Source: Desulfobulbus propionicus (lineage in GTDB: Bacteria > Desulfobacterota > Desulfobulbia > Desulfobulbales > Desulfobulbaceae). Taken from it: a stretch of DNA of 56,636 bases. The stretch is from the NCBI GenBank assembly GCA_002746685.1, contig PDQK01000031.1, forward strand, positions 1 through 56,636. Reading direction: 5' to 3'. Of the stretch, positions 37,302 to 47,955 are shown piece after piece; position 1 is the first letter of the stretch; each line of letters opens with the position of its first letter. Below the pieces are notes generated by a model that worked only from the letters and a program-made list of their open reading frames with translations, made no database searches and was not told the DNA's origin. Both the position numbers and the translations under genes were made by a program.

Positions 37302-37448
37302 TCTATTTCAACTAAAGCTTTACTGATGTTTACTACAAAAAACAAAATAGTGTTCGTTTGTTAATTGATTTTTGAACAGTACATATGTACTTTTTACCTA
37401 AATAAACATGCTGATCTCCCAACGAAATCGAAGCTAACAGAGCCTTCC

Positions 37449-39368
37449 ATGAGCAACACAATACTTCTTATCGATGACGAGCTGAAACTCTGTGAAAGCC
37501 TGGCAGTTATACTGACCAAAAATGGCTACGAGTTAACTACAGCAAACAGTGGTGAGGAAGGACTGTTCCACATACAAAACAATATTTACGATGCTGTAAT
37601 CATTGATATTGGTCTGCCCGACATCTACGGGCTTGAGTTGGCAGCACATGCCAGCAAAACCTGCCCGGAAACAGCCATCATTATCCTTACCGGTACTGCC
37701 ACCGTAAAGAATACGGTTGAGGCACTTCGCTACGGTGTCTACGATTTCCTCCAAAAGCCCTGCTCCAGCCAACAGTTAACACGAACCATTAAGCGCGGAA
37801 TCGAACATAAACGACTGGAAAAGGAACTCAAAACCAGTGAAAAACGGTTCCGCCAGCTCTCCCAGGCAACCTGGGAAGGGATTATTATCTATTCCAAAGG
37901 AAGGGTACTTCAAGTTAACAATCAGTTCTGTGAAATGTTTGGCTATGAAGAGCAGGAACTGGTTGGCAAACAGATTTTTGATGTTTTGCTTGATCGAAAA
38001 ACCTTTCAAACTCTGCAACTCTCGACCAATCAAGAGAGAGTAGCCCCTTTTAAGGCGCGGGGAAGACGAAGAAATGGTGAGCTATTTCCAGTGGAAATTA
38101 GAATCAAACACCTGGATTATAAGGACGAAAGGGTACAGGTTGCTGCAATCCGTGATGTAACAGCCAATGAATTGGCCATGCAGCAGAAAATGATGCTTCA
38201 GGAACAGCTCATAGATGCCAAACGCTTGGAATCACTAGGCTTGATGGCGAGCTCTGTAGCCCATGATCTGAATAACATCCTTGCAGGAATCATCGCTTAC
38301 CCGGAACTGCTGCTCCTGGACCTGGATGACTCGTGTCAATACCGCGAAGAAATCACTATGATCCGTGATGCCGGTAAGCGAGCTGCTGCCGTGGTGGACG
38401 ACCTGCTCACTGTTGCCCGGGGAGCGACCTGCAAAAAAGAACTGCTCAATCTCAATACCATCATCTCTGGTTATACAGTTTCAGCGGAATACAACACCCT
38501 ATGCAGACGTTTTCCTGAAGTGGAGATAGACGTCAACCTGGAAGAAAAGCTGCGTAGCGCTAACTGCTCGGCCCTGCATATCTCCAAGTCTGTTATGAAC
38601 CTGGTACTCAATGCAGCTGAGTCCATTCAGACCAAAGGACGGATTACCATCACCACCAGCAACGTGGATTTAGAGGAGGAGTATGAAGGATATGAAGCCA
38701 TTGAACCTGGAAAGTACGTGGTCATATCTATAGAAGATTCAGGTTCAGGTATCTCTGAGAAGGACATACAAAAAATATTCAGCCCATTTTACAGTAAAAA
38801 AATCATGGGGAGAAGTGGCACCGGGCTCGGGCTTGCCGTGGTATGGAATACAGTTCATGATCATGGTGGTTACATTGACCTGGCCTCAAAGGGTGAAGGC
38901 ACCCGCTTCTCGCTTTTCTTTCCAGCAGTAACAGAAGAGAGAAAGCAGAAAAATGTGGTAGCATCTGAAAACGGTACGGTACAAGGCAACGGAGAGACCA
39001 TCCTTGTTGTTGATGACCAGAAAAGCCAGCGCGATATTGCGACCAGGTTATTGACCCGCCTTGGTTATCAGCCATTCTCGGTTTCATCTGGAGAAAAGGC
39101 AGTGGAATTCATTAAAAAGAATCAGGTGGACCTTGTCATACTGGACATGTTAATGGAACCAGGAATAAGCGGTAGTGAAACCTTTCGCCTCATCCTTGAT
39201 CACACCCCGCAACAAAAAGCGATCATTACCACCGGGTACTCAGCGGAACCTGAGCTTGATCAGGCCAAAGAACTGGGGGTAAACCAGTTCATCAAAAAAC
39301 CATACTCCCTGCAAGAACTCGGCGAAGCACTCCATCTCGAATTAAATCCTTTTTCCCAAAGGCCTTAA
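37449..39368 (+). CDS. Receiver-PAS-histidine kinase-receiver hybrid protein
   Basis: The 639-residue protein has an N-terminal receiver with Asp52 (VIIDIGLPDIYG), a PAS domain (about 135-245), an H-box VAHDLNNILAGI (His272), a HATPase domain (LNAAESI, EDSGSGISE, SGTGLGLAVV) and a C-terminal receiver with Asp566 (LVILDMLMEPG). It lacks membrane segments and DNA-binding domains, so it works as a phosphorelay hub. The ATG at 37449 is chosen because the receiver begins there. A longer TTG-started frame is not supported. Confidence 0.9.
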   Translation: MSNTILLIDDELKLCESLAVILTKNGYELTTANSGEEGLFHIQNNIYDAVIIDIGLPDIYGLELAAHASKTCPETAIIILTGTATVKNTVEALRYGVYDFLQKPCSSQQLTRTIKRGIEHKRLEKELKTSEKRFRQLSQATWEGIIIYSKGRVLQVNNQFCEMFGYEEQELVGKQIFDVLLDRKTFQTLQLSTNQERVAPFKARGRRRNGELFPVEIRIKHLDYKDERVQVAAIRDVTANELAMQQKMMLQEQLIDAKRLESLGLMASSVAHDLNNILAGIIAYPELLLLDLDDSCQYREEITMIRDAGKRAAAVVDDLLTVARGATCKKELLNLNTIISGYTVSAEYNTLCRRFPEVEIDVNLEEKLRSANCSALHISKSVMNLVLNAAESIQTKGRITITTSNVDLEEEYEGYEAIEPGKYVVISIEDSGSGISEKDIQKIFSPFYSKKIMGRSGTGLGLAVVWNTVHDHGGYIDLASKGEGTRFSLFFPAVTEERKQKNVVASENGTVQGNGETILVVDDQKSQRDIATRLLTRLGYQPFSVSSGEKAVEFIKKNQVDLVILDMLMEPGISGSETFRLILDHTPQQKAIITTGYSAEPELDQAKELGVNQFIKKPYSLQELGEALHLELNPFSQRP

Positions 39369-39500
39369 ACCAATCCTGCCAACCTTCCCTTCCCCACTCA
39401 ACAATCATTTGACATTCCAAAGGGCAGCTAATACCCTTAAATATATTTGTCTGTCTTTCAAGCAATCCTCATTTACGTAAACAGCTAAAGAACACATACT

Positions 39501-41378
39501 ATGAAAAGATTCTTTTCCCTTTTATGGCTCCCCTTTCGCCTGTTGTGGAAGGCGCTCTACTCAATGATGCTCCTTTTCTCCGGGATAGCATTTATAGCTA
39601 CACTAGTGCTGGTTTGTACGGTACTCTTGTATAAGCCTGAAATAAAGCTGCCTGAAAATGCAGTGCTCGTGCTTGCCCCAAGAGGTGATATTGTTGAGCA
39701 GCGCTCCCCCATTGACCCAATGGCCCAAGTATTCAACAACCTGGCTGGCATTCCCATGGAGCAGAATGTATTTTTGCAGGATATTCTGGACTGCATCTAT
39801 GGCGCAGCTGACAATGCCGATATCCAGGCAATGCTTATTGATACTGACCAGTTAGGTAGAGCCAGCCTGGACCAGATACAGGCCATAGGTCGTGCCATCA
39901 AGTACTTTCAAGAGAGCGGGAAAAAGGTTATTGCCGCAGCAGACCAGTTTAACCAGATACAGTATTATCTCGCCTCATGGGCTGATGAAATATTTATCAA
40001 TCCCATGGGGGGAGTGCATTTAAGGGGCTTTGGCCTCTCGCGCATCTACGCCAGAGAGCTGTTTGAAAAAATGGATATGGATTTCCATGTATTCAAGGTA
40101 GGCACCTTCAAATCCGCTGTGGAGCCGTTTACCAGAAATGATATGTCACCAGCAGCCAAGCAGGCCACCAAGCAATGGCTTGATGCGCTGTGGGACGTGT
40201 ATAGTAGCGACATTGCTGAAAACCGGAGACTTTCCACCAGCTCTTTTAAACGACTGGTTGATGAGTACCCTGCCAAACTTTTAGAAAATCAGGGCGACAG
40301 GAGTACCACCGCACTGGCGGCCAAACTCGTGGATGGTATAAAAGATCACCAGGAAGTAGTCAGTTATATGGCTGAGCTGGTTGGCGCCCCCGAAAAAATG
40401 GATTCGTTTCCCCAAGTTTCCCACACCAAATTTCTGCAAACGCTCATCCCCTCGTATTCCAATCGACAGGGTAAACACAGCTTTGTTGGCATTATTACCG
40501 CGTCCGGGAATATCCTGTACGGCAATGGGGCTGTCAACCAAATCGGTTCCAGGCAGCTGATCAACACGATTCGTCGCGCCACCCGTGACAGAAGTATCAA
40601 AGCCTTGGTGTTGCGCATCACCACCGGTGGAGGCAGCGCCTTTGCTTCAGAGTTGATCCGTCAGGAACTACTGAATTTTCAGCAAACCGGTAAACCGCTG
40701 GTTATTTCCATGGGAGCCATGGCTGCCTCCGGCGGGTATTGGCTCTCTGCCAACGCAGATGCCATCTTTGCGGCTCCAACCACTCTGACCGGCTCCATCG
40801 GTATTTTTGGAGCCATTCCAACCATTGATAAAAGCCTGGCTAAAATTGGTCTCCATGGTGATAGCGTTGGCACTGGCCCCACAGCGCTCTTTGGCAATCC
40901 GACCACCCCAATGACGGAACAGGAAAAGAGCTACCATCAGCTCAGTGTTGCTCATGGGTATAACCAGTTTCTTTCCATTGTTGCTGAAGGCAGGGAAATG
41001 GACATGACCAAAGTGAAGATGATAGCTGATGGACGCGTGTGGGATGGTAAAGCCGCCCAACGACTGGGACTTGTTGACCAGCTGGGTGATTTGGAAAATG
41101 CAATTGCAGAAGCTGCCAAACTTGCAGGTATGGAGGAAGAAGATGCGGTGTACATCGCCCCCCGGCTCAACCCATTGCTTGATGCCTTCAAACAGATGGG
41201 CAACTATATCGGAGAAACACTGGATAAACGGTTAGCCAGCAGGTTTTTACCCAATCCACTCCAAAGCATGCTTACGGATAAGCTCGGTGTCCCTGGTTTT
41301 ACCACTGACCCCAATTGCCTGTATGCTCACAGCCTGCTCCCAGAGACACCAGCAACCTTTTTATCCGAGAACCGATAA
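39501..41378 (+). CDS. sppA: Signal peptide peptidase SppA, 67-kDa type
   Basis: The 625-residue membrane protease degrades cleaved signal peptides. One N-terminal membrane anchor lies at about residues 23-45. The catalytic dyad is Lys204 in KVGTFKSAVEPF and Ser410 in GAMAASGGYW, close to E. coli K209 and S409. The two tandem halves of the S49 fold are present, as in the long E. coli type. It stands alone on the plus strand. Confidence 0.95.
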   Translation: MKRFFSLLWLPFRLLWKALYSMMLLFSGIAFIATLVLVCTVLLYKPEIKLPENAVLVLAPRGDIVEQRSPIDPMAQVFNNLAGIPMEQNVFLQDILDCIYGAADNADIQAMLIDTDQLGRASLDQIQAIGRAIKYFQESGKKVIAAADQFNQIQYYLASWADEIFINPMGGVHLRGFGLSRIYARELFEKMDMDFHVFKVGTFKSAVEPFTRNDMSPAAKQATKQWLDALWDVYSSDIAENRRLSTSSFKRLVDEYPAKLLENQGDRSTTALAAKLVDGIKDHQEVVSYMAELVGAPEKMDSFPQVSHTKFLQTLIPSYSNRQGKHSFVGIITASGNILYGNGAVNQIGSRQLINTIRRATRDRSIKALVLRITTGGGSAFASELIRQELLNFQQTGKPLVISMGAMAASGGYWLSANADAIFAAPTTLTGSIGIFGAIPTIDKSLAKIGLHGDSVGTGPTALFGNPTTPMTEQEKSYHQLSVAHGYNQFLSIVAEGREMDMTKVKMIADGRVWDGKAAQRLGLVDQLGDLENAIAEAAKLAGMEEEDAVYIAPRLNPLLDAFKQMGNYIGETLDKRLASRFLPNPLQSMLTDKLGVPGFTTDPNCLYAHSLLPETPATFLSENR

Positions 41379-41447
41379 AAACTGAAAAGATGACCATTCG
41401 TTTAACTCTGTACTGTCCAGCTATGCAGAGAATAACGTACCCACAAC

Positions 41448-41470
41448 AAAGGCCCTGAAGGACTTTTTTT
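41448..41470 (+). terminator. Probable terminator of sppA
   Basis: An imperfect hairpin in AAAGGCCCTGAAGGACTTT (AAAG/CTTT and CC/GG with one mismatch) leads into seven T residues (41464-41470). It lies about 70 bp after sppA. Confidence 0.55.
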
Positions 41471-41594
41471 CGTCACGGACTAAACAAAGCATAATTATTA
41501 TTATTCCAAACGCTGAAACTTCGCAGCCATCAACCATACGCTTTATTTTTTTTATGACAGAATTTCAGGTAAAAGGATACAAAGGAGGAACTTC

Positions 41595-43643
41595 ATGAAA
41601 AATGTACGACTGAGCATAAAGCTTATTGGTGGTTTTTGCATAACCGCCCTAATCGTGGTCTCCGTTGGGTTAATAGCAATGCTTCAGCAAAACAAACTCC
41701 ATCATCAAACCGTACAGATCGCAGAAAAAAATTTACCCGCAGTTGAAAATATTTTGAGAATTAAAGCAGAGGCCAACTATGCTGCAGAAATAATACGATC
41801 TCTCCTGACACCATATGCAACAAAAGAACAGAGAATGGCTTCGCATCAAAATCTTATTGATGCAAGAAAGCGCTATGGTGCAATCAAAGCAGCGTTCACT
41901 CAATTACCTCTAACGCCCCCCATCAAAAAGAAATGGGAGGTCTTTGACTCAAATATCACAAAATGGGTCGCTAAAAACAACAAAGCTCTTGCGTTATCCA
42001 AGGACTTAGTCGCTTATGACCTCATAAATATCCCCCAGTTAAGAAGCCAGATGCTTCAAAATAAAGAAGCGCACAATATGTTGTTGACCAACGTCAATAA
42101 CCTCGTTTTTTTTTACACCCCATTTGAAGGGGGAGACAACGGTCATACATGCTCCCTGGGCAAGTGGTTGCAACACCCCAACACCACCAACCAGAAAATA
42201 CTCGCCCTTATCAAAACAATCACCCCTGTGCATCTGAAGCTTCATGAACAAGTGAAAACAATTAAAGCACTCGCTGCCTCTGGTAATGTTGTTGAAGCAC
42301 AACAAAGACTCCAACATGAACTTTATCCCACCTCCAAGCAGGTTTTCAACTTACTCAATGACATAACGGAGGTAATAGAAGCGTCATACAGTACATTCTC
42401 CGAGATGAACGCGTTGCTCGAGAGAGACTCTGCAGTATATCAAGCCAACGCATTAAAGGCCATTGACGCCATCGTTGAAAAAGTAAAAGAAGAGGCTGAT
42501 AAAAACGTGAAAGAGGCTGAGGCAGTCGCATCAACAGGTAGAACAATCAATATTATCGGCATAGTGGCAGGAACTCTTATTGCCATCATGCTGGGAACCA
42601 TACTCACGTTAATGATCACCAGGCCAATAGCACAAGGGGTTACTCTTGCGCAAACCATGGCGCAAGGCGATATGACGCAGCGGCTTGACATTGAACAGAA
42701 AGATGAAGTGGGAGTGCTTGCAGGTTCACTTAACGAAATGGCTGAAAATTTGAGACATCTTATTACAGATGTCAACAATGGTGTCATTTCTTTGGATGGC
42801 GCATCCAATACCCTTGCAACCATTGCCGACCAGCTGGCTGCCGCTGCAGAGGATACAGCTACGAGATCCAGCCAGGTAGCTTCAGCCGCTGAAGAAATGA
42901 GCACCAATCAGAATTCAGTGGCAGCAGCCATGGAACAGGCGTCTATTAATGTGAACATGGTCGCTTCAGCTGCCCAGGAAATGACAACCACCATAAATGA
43001 AATAGCGCAAAACTCAGGCAGGGCAAAAGAGATTACAACTCAGGCAGTGAGCCAATCACAAGCCGCCTCAAAGAGAGTTAATGAACTCGGTCAAGCAGCC
43101 AATCAGATCAACGAAGTTACGGAGGCAATAGCTGAAATTTCAGAGCAAACCAATCTGCTTGCCTTAAACGCCACCATTGAGGCGGCGCGGGCAGGAGAGG
43201 CGGGCAAAGGATTTGCAGTTGTTGCTAATGAAATTAAAGAATTAGCCAAGGAAACTGCAGAGGCAACCCTGGATATAAAAAACAAGATTGGAGATATTCA
43301 GCAAGCCACGGGAGTAACAGTGAGCGAAATCAATGAAATCAGCTCTGTTATTGTCGATATGGATCAGATAGTTGAAACAATCGCCACTACTGTTGAGGAG
43401 CAAACAGCGACCACCAGGGAGATTGCGGAAAATGTACAACAGGCATCTACCGGTATAAGCGAAGTGAACGAAAATGTTGCCCAGAGTTCCTCGGTAGCTG
43501 CAGAAATTGCCCATGATATAAATGAGGTGAACAATAGTGTCACTCAAATCCAGACCGCCAGTGGCAAGGTGACGGACAATGCACGACACTTAGCTGAAAT
43601 AGCTGAAGGGACAAAGGAAATCATGTCTCATTTTACAGTGTAG
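41595..43643 (+). CDS. Methyl-accepting chemotaxis protein with CZB-like sensory region
   Basis: The 682-residue chemoreceptor has membrane segments at about 9-30 and 315-335, a HAMP domain, and the signalling tip [20 protein letters not shown] that contacts CheA/CheW. The extracytoplasmic region (about 31-314) is helical and contains HTCSLGKWL (Cys186, Trp191) plus PVHLKLHEQ (His213, His217). This resembles the chemoreceptor zinc-binding (CZB) pattern, which is more often cytoplasmic. Zinc- or redox-linked sensing is inferred. AAAGGAGG precedes the ATG. No che genes are adjacent. Confidence 0.93.
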   Translation: MKNVRLSIKLIGGFCITALIVVSVGLIAMLQQNKLHHQTVQIAEKNLPAVENILRIKAEANYAAEIIRSLLTPYATKEQRMASHQNLIDARKRYGAIKAAFTQLPLTPPIKKKWEVFDSNITKWVAKNNKALALSKDLVAYDLINIPQLRSQMLQNKEAHNMLLTNVNNLVFFYTPFEGGDNGHTCSLGKWLQHPNTTNQKILALIKTITPVHLKLHEQVKTIKALAASGNVVEAQQRLQHELYPTSKQVFNLLNDITEVIEASYSTFSEMNALLERDSAVYQANALKAIDAIVEKVKEEADKNVKEAEAVASTGRTINIIGIVAGTLIAIMLGTILTLMITRPIAQGVTLAQTMAQGDMTQRLDIEQKDEVGVLAGSLNEMAENLRHLITDVNNGVISLDGASNTLATIADQLAAAAEDTATRSSQVASAAEEMSTNQNSVAAAMEQASINVNMVASAAQEMTTTINEIAQNSGRAKEITTQAVSQSQAASKRVNELGQAANQINEVTEAIAEISEQTNLLALNATIEAARAGEAGKGFAVVANEIKELAKETAEATLDIKNKIGDIQQATGVTVSEINEISSVIVDMDQIVETIATTVEEQTATTREIAENVQQASTGISEVNENVAQSSSVAAEIAHDINEVNNSVTQIQTASGKVTDNARHLAEIAEGTKEIMSHFTV

Positions 43644-43686
43644 CCTCGTGCTTTACCCTTCATCAAAACAAAACCCCGGACAGAGT

Positions 43687-43719
43687 AAAGGCCACTCCCG
43701 CTATCGTGGAGTGGCCTTT
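43687..43719 (+). terminator. Hairpin terminator after the chemoreceptor gene
   Basis: AAAGGCCACTCC (43687-43698) pairs perfectly over 12 bp with GGAGTGGCCTTT (43708-43719). The T-tail is only three bases, but stem stability and its position 43 bp past the stop make it a likely terminator. Confidence 0.75.
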
Positions 43720-43918
43720 AACAGGTCAGATTCATTCGACTCAATCGCACTTCATTTCATAAATCCTTCCTTTTTCATTGCTTAACACCACCTTATTTCA
43801 GCAGTATATTTTCTGAAGCAACGATCTTTTTCATGAGAGTCCTTGCTGATTTGGCTCACCGTTATATAGTGGTGTTCTCTCTGGATTGTACACGTCAATT
43901 TTCGTCTGTCCCTGCACT

Positions 43919-44884
43919 ATGATGACACCTGACACTATTTTTCTCGAGCTCTGGACAGGAGTAGGATGGCCACTCGCCCGCCTCCTGCTCTTCATCTCAC
44001 TGGGGCTGATGGTGGCAAACTTTATTGAGGCCTTGAACTGGACCCAGAAAATTGCCTTTCTTGCACAGCCACTGACCCGTTTTGGTCACCTCTCTGCACT
44101 AACCGGAGCCTCCTTTTCCATGGCTTTTTTTTCAGGTGCGGCAGCAAATACCATGCTCGCAGAGGGGTATGATACAAAGGTCCTTACCAAAAAAGAGCTG
44201 GTTCTGGCCAACCTCTTCAACAGCCTGCCCACCTATTTCCTGCATCTGCCCACAACGTTTTTCATTGCCGCACCACTGATCAAAGGGGCTGCCGTAGTGT
44301 ATGTGGGGTTAACCTTTGGTGCAGCCATCTTACGAACCTTGTTCATCACCTTCCTGGCTCATTTTCTGCTCCCCAAACCGCAGGAGGTGTACATTCTCCC
44401 CCAAAAAGCCGAACACCGCAATGTTAAAGCAGCTGCCGCACAGACCTGGAAGCGATTTAAACAGCGGATGCGCAAAATTATCCGTTTTACGGTACCTATT
44501 TACATTGTGTTTTACTTCTTCAACCAGATTGGGCTCTTTGCAGCACTTGAACAGTTCATGGCAACCCATCTTATCTGGCTGGAGTGGCTTTCACCCCAGG
44601 CCATTTCCATCATCGCGCTTCATATGGCTGCTGAATTTTCCGCTGGTCTTGCTGCTGCCGGAGCCATGCTGGATGACGGTACCATGCAGACCAGGGAAAT
44701 TATCCTGGCGCTGTTGATAGGTAATATCTTCTCTTCACCCATCCGTGCTGTGCGCCATCAGTTTCCATACTATGCAGGCATTTTTACCCCCAAACTGGCG
44801 GGCCAACTTATTTTCTTTTCCCAGAGCTTCCGTACGCTGGGTATCGCCTGTATGACAGTACTGTACATGTTCTGTACCAGATAG
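43919..44884 (+). CDS. Nucleoside-recognition (GATE) domain membrane protein
   Basis: The 321-residue protein has about eight membrane segments. It looks like the nucleoside-recognition/GATE family related to spore maturation proteins SpmA and SpmB, for example SMAFFSGAAANTMLAEGYD, NLFNSLPTYFLHLPTTFF and LLIGNIFSSPIRAVRHQFPYYAGIF. The transported substrate is unknown. Adjacent ATG codons at 43919 and 43922 are the plausible starts, as an upstream TTG adds non-homologous residues. It is flanked by its own spacer regions and looks monocistronic. Confidence 0.75.
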   Translation: MMTPDTIFLELWTGVGWPLARLLLFISLGLMVANFIEALNWTQKIAFLAQPLTRFGHLSALTGASFSMAFFSGAAANTMLAEGYDTKVLTKKELVLANLFNSLPTYFLHLPTTFFIAAPLIKGAAVVYVGLTFGAAILRTLFITFLAHFLLPKPQEVYILPQKAEHRNVKAAAAQTWKRFKQRMRKIIRFTVPIYIVFYFFNQIGLFAALEQFMATHLIWLEWLSPQAISIIALHMAAEFSAGLAAAGAMLDDGTMQTREIILALLIGNIFSSPIRAVRHQFPYYAGIFTPKLAGQLIFFSQSFRTLGIACMTVLYMFCTR

Positions 44885-44947
44885 ATTTTATCCGGTCTGT
44901 GGTATACAATAAGAGAAAAAGCAAAACCTTACCTCTCACATCACGGC

Positions 44948-44978
44948 AAAAAAAAGAGAAAGGCACCCCAAAGGCCTT
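44948..44978 (-). terminator. Possible weak terminator of the M16 peptidase gene
   Basis: On the minus strand AAGGC (44978-44974) and GCCTT (44964-44960) form a short stem followed by TCTC and eight T residues (44955-44948). The stem is only five base pairs. Confidence 0.4.
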
Positions 44979-45037
44979 CTGGAAAAACGCTCCAGCAGGC
45001 CCAGAATATAGCGGTTTAATTGGTTGGTTGATTGTAT

Positions 45038-47929
45038 CTATTCGGGTTTACCATCGCTGGTAACAATAAGCTCAGCAGCTAACTGGCGTTTAAGGTACCG
45101 CTTACCAAGCAACTGCATATCCTCCGGGGTAATAGACTGAAAATCACTTAAAATGGTGATCGGCCATTTAAGCTGTTCAGGGTGCCTGCTGGAAAGGGCT
45201 AACACCGAATGCAGCCAGTAGCTGTTACTCCGTTTTGCATCTCTAATCGAGGTCAGAGTCGGTTCCAATGAACGGCTGAGTTCTTCTTTGCTCACCCCCC
45301 TGTCAGCTAGCTCCGCAGCGACCTCTTTCACCAACTCAGCTAACGGTGCGGCTTGTTCCGGTGCTACGGTCAACATGCTTTGCAACATGCCAAACCCCTT
45401 ATGTGTGCGACTCGAAAGGTTGTAGACAACCGGAGAATAGGTAGCACCAAGCTCCTCCCTTACCGTAATCCGCAGCCGATCATCCAGTACCGAGGCCAGT
45501 ACGTTAAGCCTTCGTGTTCGTGAAATATCTGAGAAATCATCGGTCTGCCAGGCAACGGTAACCAAAGCCTTGTCAACGGAGGAGAGAACAGGGTGGGTAT
45601 TGCATTCACCTGCGGGAAAAACTACCGGTGCGGGTACTACAGGCTTAAACTCTTCACGTTCTTCACTGCCAAAATATCGTCCAACCAGCCTGATGGCCTG
45701 CTCAACCGGGATATCCCCAACAACAGTTATCTCAAGCGCAGCGCCTGAAAAAACAGGCTCAAGCCAATCCTGAAGCTGATCAAGAGTCACATTCATCACC
45801 TGCTCACGGGTAGGCATGGTGTAAAAAGGAGCATCGTTTGAAAAGAAGCGACCAGAAATCAGTTGTTGCTGTCCCTCCACCGAACTTTCAAGCTGTTCAT
45901 ACATCTGGCGCATCCTTTCTCTGCTTTTCTTAAGAGCTGACTCACGAAAACCAGGGTCATGAAGCAGGGTATAGAGCAGTTGTACCAGTTGCTCAAACTC
46001 TGCGGTCAGTCCACTGCCAGCAAACGTAAAGGAATCTGCTCCAACGGCAAACCGCACCCCGATATTGGTCCCAGCCAGGAGTTCATCCAGCTGCTGCCGG
46101 GTACGTTTTCCAGTTCCACTCTCCTGGATCACGCTTCCAGCAACCTTGGCCATCCCAGGTGCTGGTTCAGCTAACGTCCCTTGACCAAAATGAACTGCCA
46201 CCTGGACCTGGTTTTCTTGAAAAGGGGTTTGTTTAACATTCACCCGTACCCCACCTTCAAACAATACAGAGGTGGCATCGATCTCTGGATAGTACTCTTT
46301 ACTGATAACGATTCCTGGCTCAGCAGGTAGCTGCAGGTAAGGAAAAGTTTGCTCTTTACCTTGATCCCATGCAGGCAGGTTCACGTGCGGAGCGTTCCCT
46401 CCGGCAACAGTATCAAGAATGATCTGCTCCGGAGTCTGACCAACAGGTTCATCTAACTCTGCCATACCAACAACCTGGAGCAAACGACGCTCATGGCTCC
46501 ATAACCTGGCAAAAACCTGTTCCACATCCTCCAGGGTCATCTCATACAGCATGGGCAGGTACAGCGCAGCCTCCTGGTCAGGAGAAAGATACACCTCATT
46601 GCTATTGAGCTTGCGGATGATTTCACCTGCGATGTCCTTACTGCTTCTGGTTGCTGCTGTCTGCTGCTGTTTGAGCAGATAGGCCGTGAGTTCTTTTTTT
46701 ACCCGCTCAAATTCAGTGGGAGCAAAACCTTCCGCAAGCGCCTGGTCAACAACGGCTTGCAAGGTAGCAAGTCCAAGCTGCCACTGATCACTTTTTTCCA
46801 CTGCAGCAGTGACAGTTGCATAGCCAAAGGCGTTCATAAAATTACCAGCATAGGTATTGGCGCTGGTAAAAGGACTTTCAGGGTCACGACTGAGTTTTTC
46901 CAGTCTGTTGTTCAATATGGAGACAGCAACATAGGACGTGAGCTGCCTGCGCTCCCAGGAACGAGTCGCTGGCGGTTGCACTTCGTTAAAGACGGTTCCG
47001 TAGGAAATTCTTGTATACCCCAACTCCGGTTCAGGGATATAAAGCACATCAACCCCCTTTTCTTCCACCCTGCCCATCTCCGGACAGAGGGGTAAAAGCG
47101 CACTATCTTTCAGCTCATTAAAGGAGATTTCCACCTGCTCACGGACTGTTTGGGGATCCAGATCACCAACCACCACAACCACCATGTTCTCCAGCCGGTA
47201 CCACGCATCATAATAGCTGCGCAGAGCATCACTGTCAGCAGCAAACAAGACCTTTTCTATTCCGATGGGATCACGCTCAGCAATCCTGGTGTTTGCAAAC
47301 TCAAACTGGAGCTGTTTTTTGCGTACCCGTGCAGCCACCGAGTCCCTGGCCCGTTTTTCAGCAAGAATAATCCCCCGCTCCCTATCCACCTCATCTTCAA
47401 GCAAAAGCGCACCACGGGCATAATCGGCCAGCACCTGCATCCCATCGGCCACCACCTCTTTTTCTCCTGATGGCAGGAGCAGCTTATACACGGTCTCATC
47501 AAACCCGGTGTGGGCATTGGTATCCGCACCAAACCCCATCCCAATGGATTGAAAATATTCCACCAGCGTTCCTGGAGGATAATGGGTTGTGCCGTTGAAC
47601 AACATGTGTTCCAGATAATGGGCCAGTCCTCTCTGGGCCTCGGTTTCCTGAAGAGAACCTGCTTGAACATCAAGATACATGGCTACCCGGTTCCTGGGCT
47701 CCTGATTCTTGAGAATCACATAACGAAGCCCGTTATCCAGGCGACCATAGATAACAGCCGGATCAGGCTCAAGATCACTGACCTCATGGGGCCACTGGGT
47801 TGCAATGCAGCTCCTGGTAAGCTGCGCTTTTTGCCCTTGATGAAGCGAGCATGAAGTGAGCAGGCTGGCAGTTAAAAAAAGGAGGAAAATAATGACAGGA
47901 TGAGTAATTGATGGTTTTGTATGATCCAT
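45038..47929 (-). CDS. M16 family zinc metallopeptidase, lipoprotein (pitrilysin-like, two-domain)
   Basis: The 963-residue protein begins with a signal peptide ending in the lipobox LLTSC (Cys27), so it is probably anchored in the outer or inner membrane. The inverted zinc motif HYLEH (104-108) has catalytic Glu107, and the downstream zinc-ligand region is around GIILAEKRARDS. Four M16 modules fit the length, with the second half (from about residue 530) lacking the zinc motif, as is normal. The ATG at 47929 has AAGGA at six bases. It is divergent from the SDR gene. Confidence 0.92.
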   Translation of the reverse strand: MDHTKPSITHPVIIFLLFLTASLLTSCSLHQGQKAQLTRSCIATQWPHEVSDLEPDPAVIYGRLDNGLRYVILKNQEPRNRVAMYLDVQAGSLQETEAQRGLAHYLEHMLFNGTTHYPPGTLVEYFQSIGMGFGADTNAHTGFDETVYKLLLPSGEKEVVADGMQVLADYARGALLLEDEVDRERGIILAEKRARDSVAARVRKKQLQFEFANTRIAERDPIGIEKVLFAADSDALRSYYDAWYRLENMVVVVVGDLDPQTVREQVEISFNELKDSALLPLCPEMGRVEEKGVDVLYIPEPELGYTRISYGTVFNEVQPPATRSWERRQLTSYVAVSILNNRLEKLSRDPESPFTSANTYAGNFMNAFGYATVTAAVEKSDQWQLGLATLQAVVDQALAEGFAPTEFERVKKELTAYLLKQQQTAATRSSKDIAGEIIRKLNSNEVYLSPDQEAALYLPMLYEMTLEDVEQVFARLWSHERRLLQVVGMAELDEPVGQTPEQIILDTVAGGNAPHVNLPAWDQGKEQTFPYLQLPAEPGIVISKEYYPEIDATSVLFEGGVRVNVKQTPFQENQVQVAVHFGQGTLAEPAPGMAKVAGSVIQESGTGKRTRQQLDELLAGTNIGVRFAVGADSFTFAGSGLTAEFEQLVQLLYTLLHDPGFRESALKKSRERMRQMYEQLESSVEGQQQLISGRFFSNDAPFYTMPTREQVMNVTLDQLQDWLEPVFSGAALEITVVGDIPVEQAIRLVGRYFGSEEREEFKPVVPAPVVFPAGECNTHPVLSSVDKALVTVAWQTDDFSDISRTRRLNVLASVLDDRLRITVREELGATYSPVVYNLSSRTHKGFGMLQSMLTVAPEQAAPLAELVKEVAAELADRGVSKEELSRSLEPTLTSIRDAKRSNSYWLHSVLALSSRHPEQLKWPITILSDFQSITPEDMQLLGKRYLKRQLAAELIVTSDGKPE

Positions 47930-47955
47930 TGCGTATCCTTTTGAAGGCAAATGAG

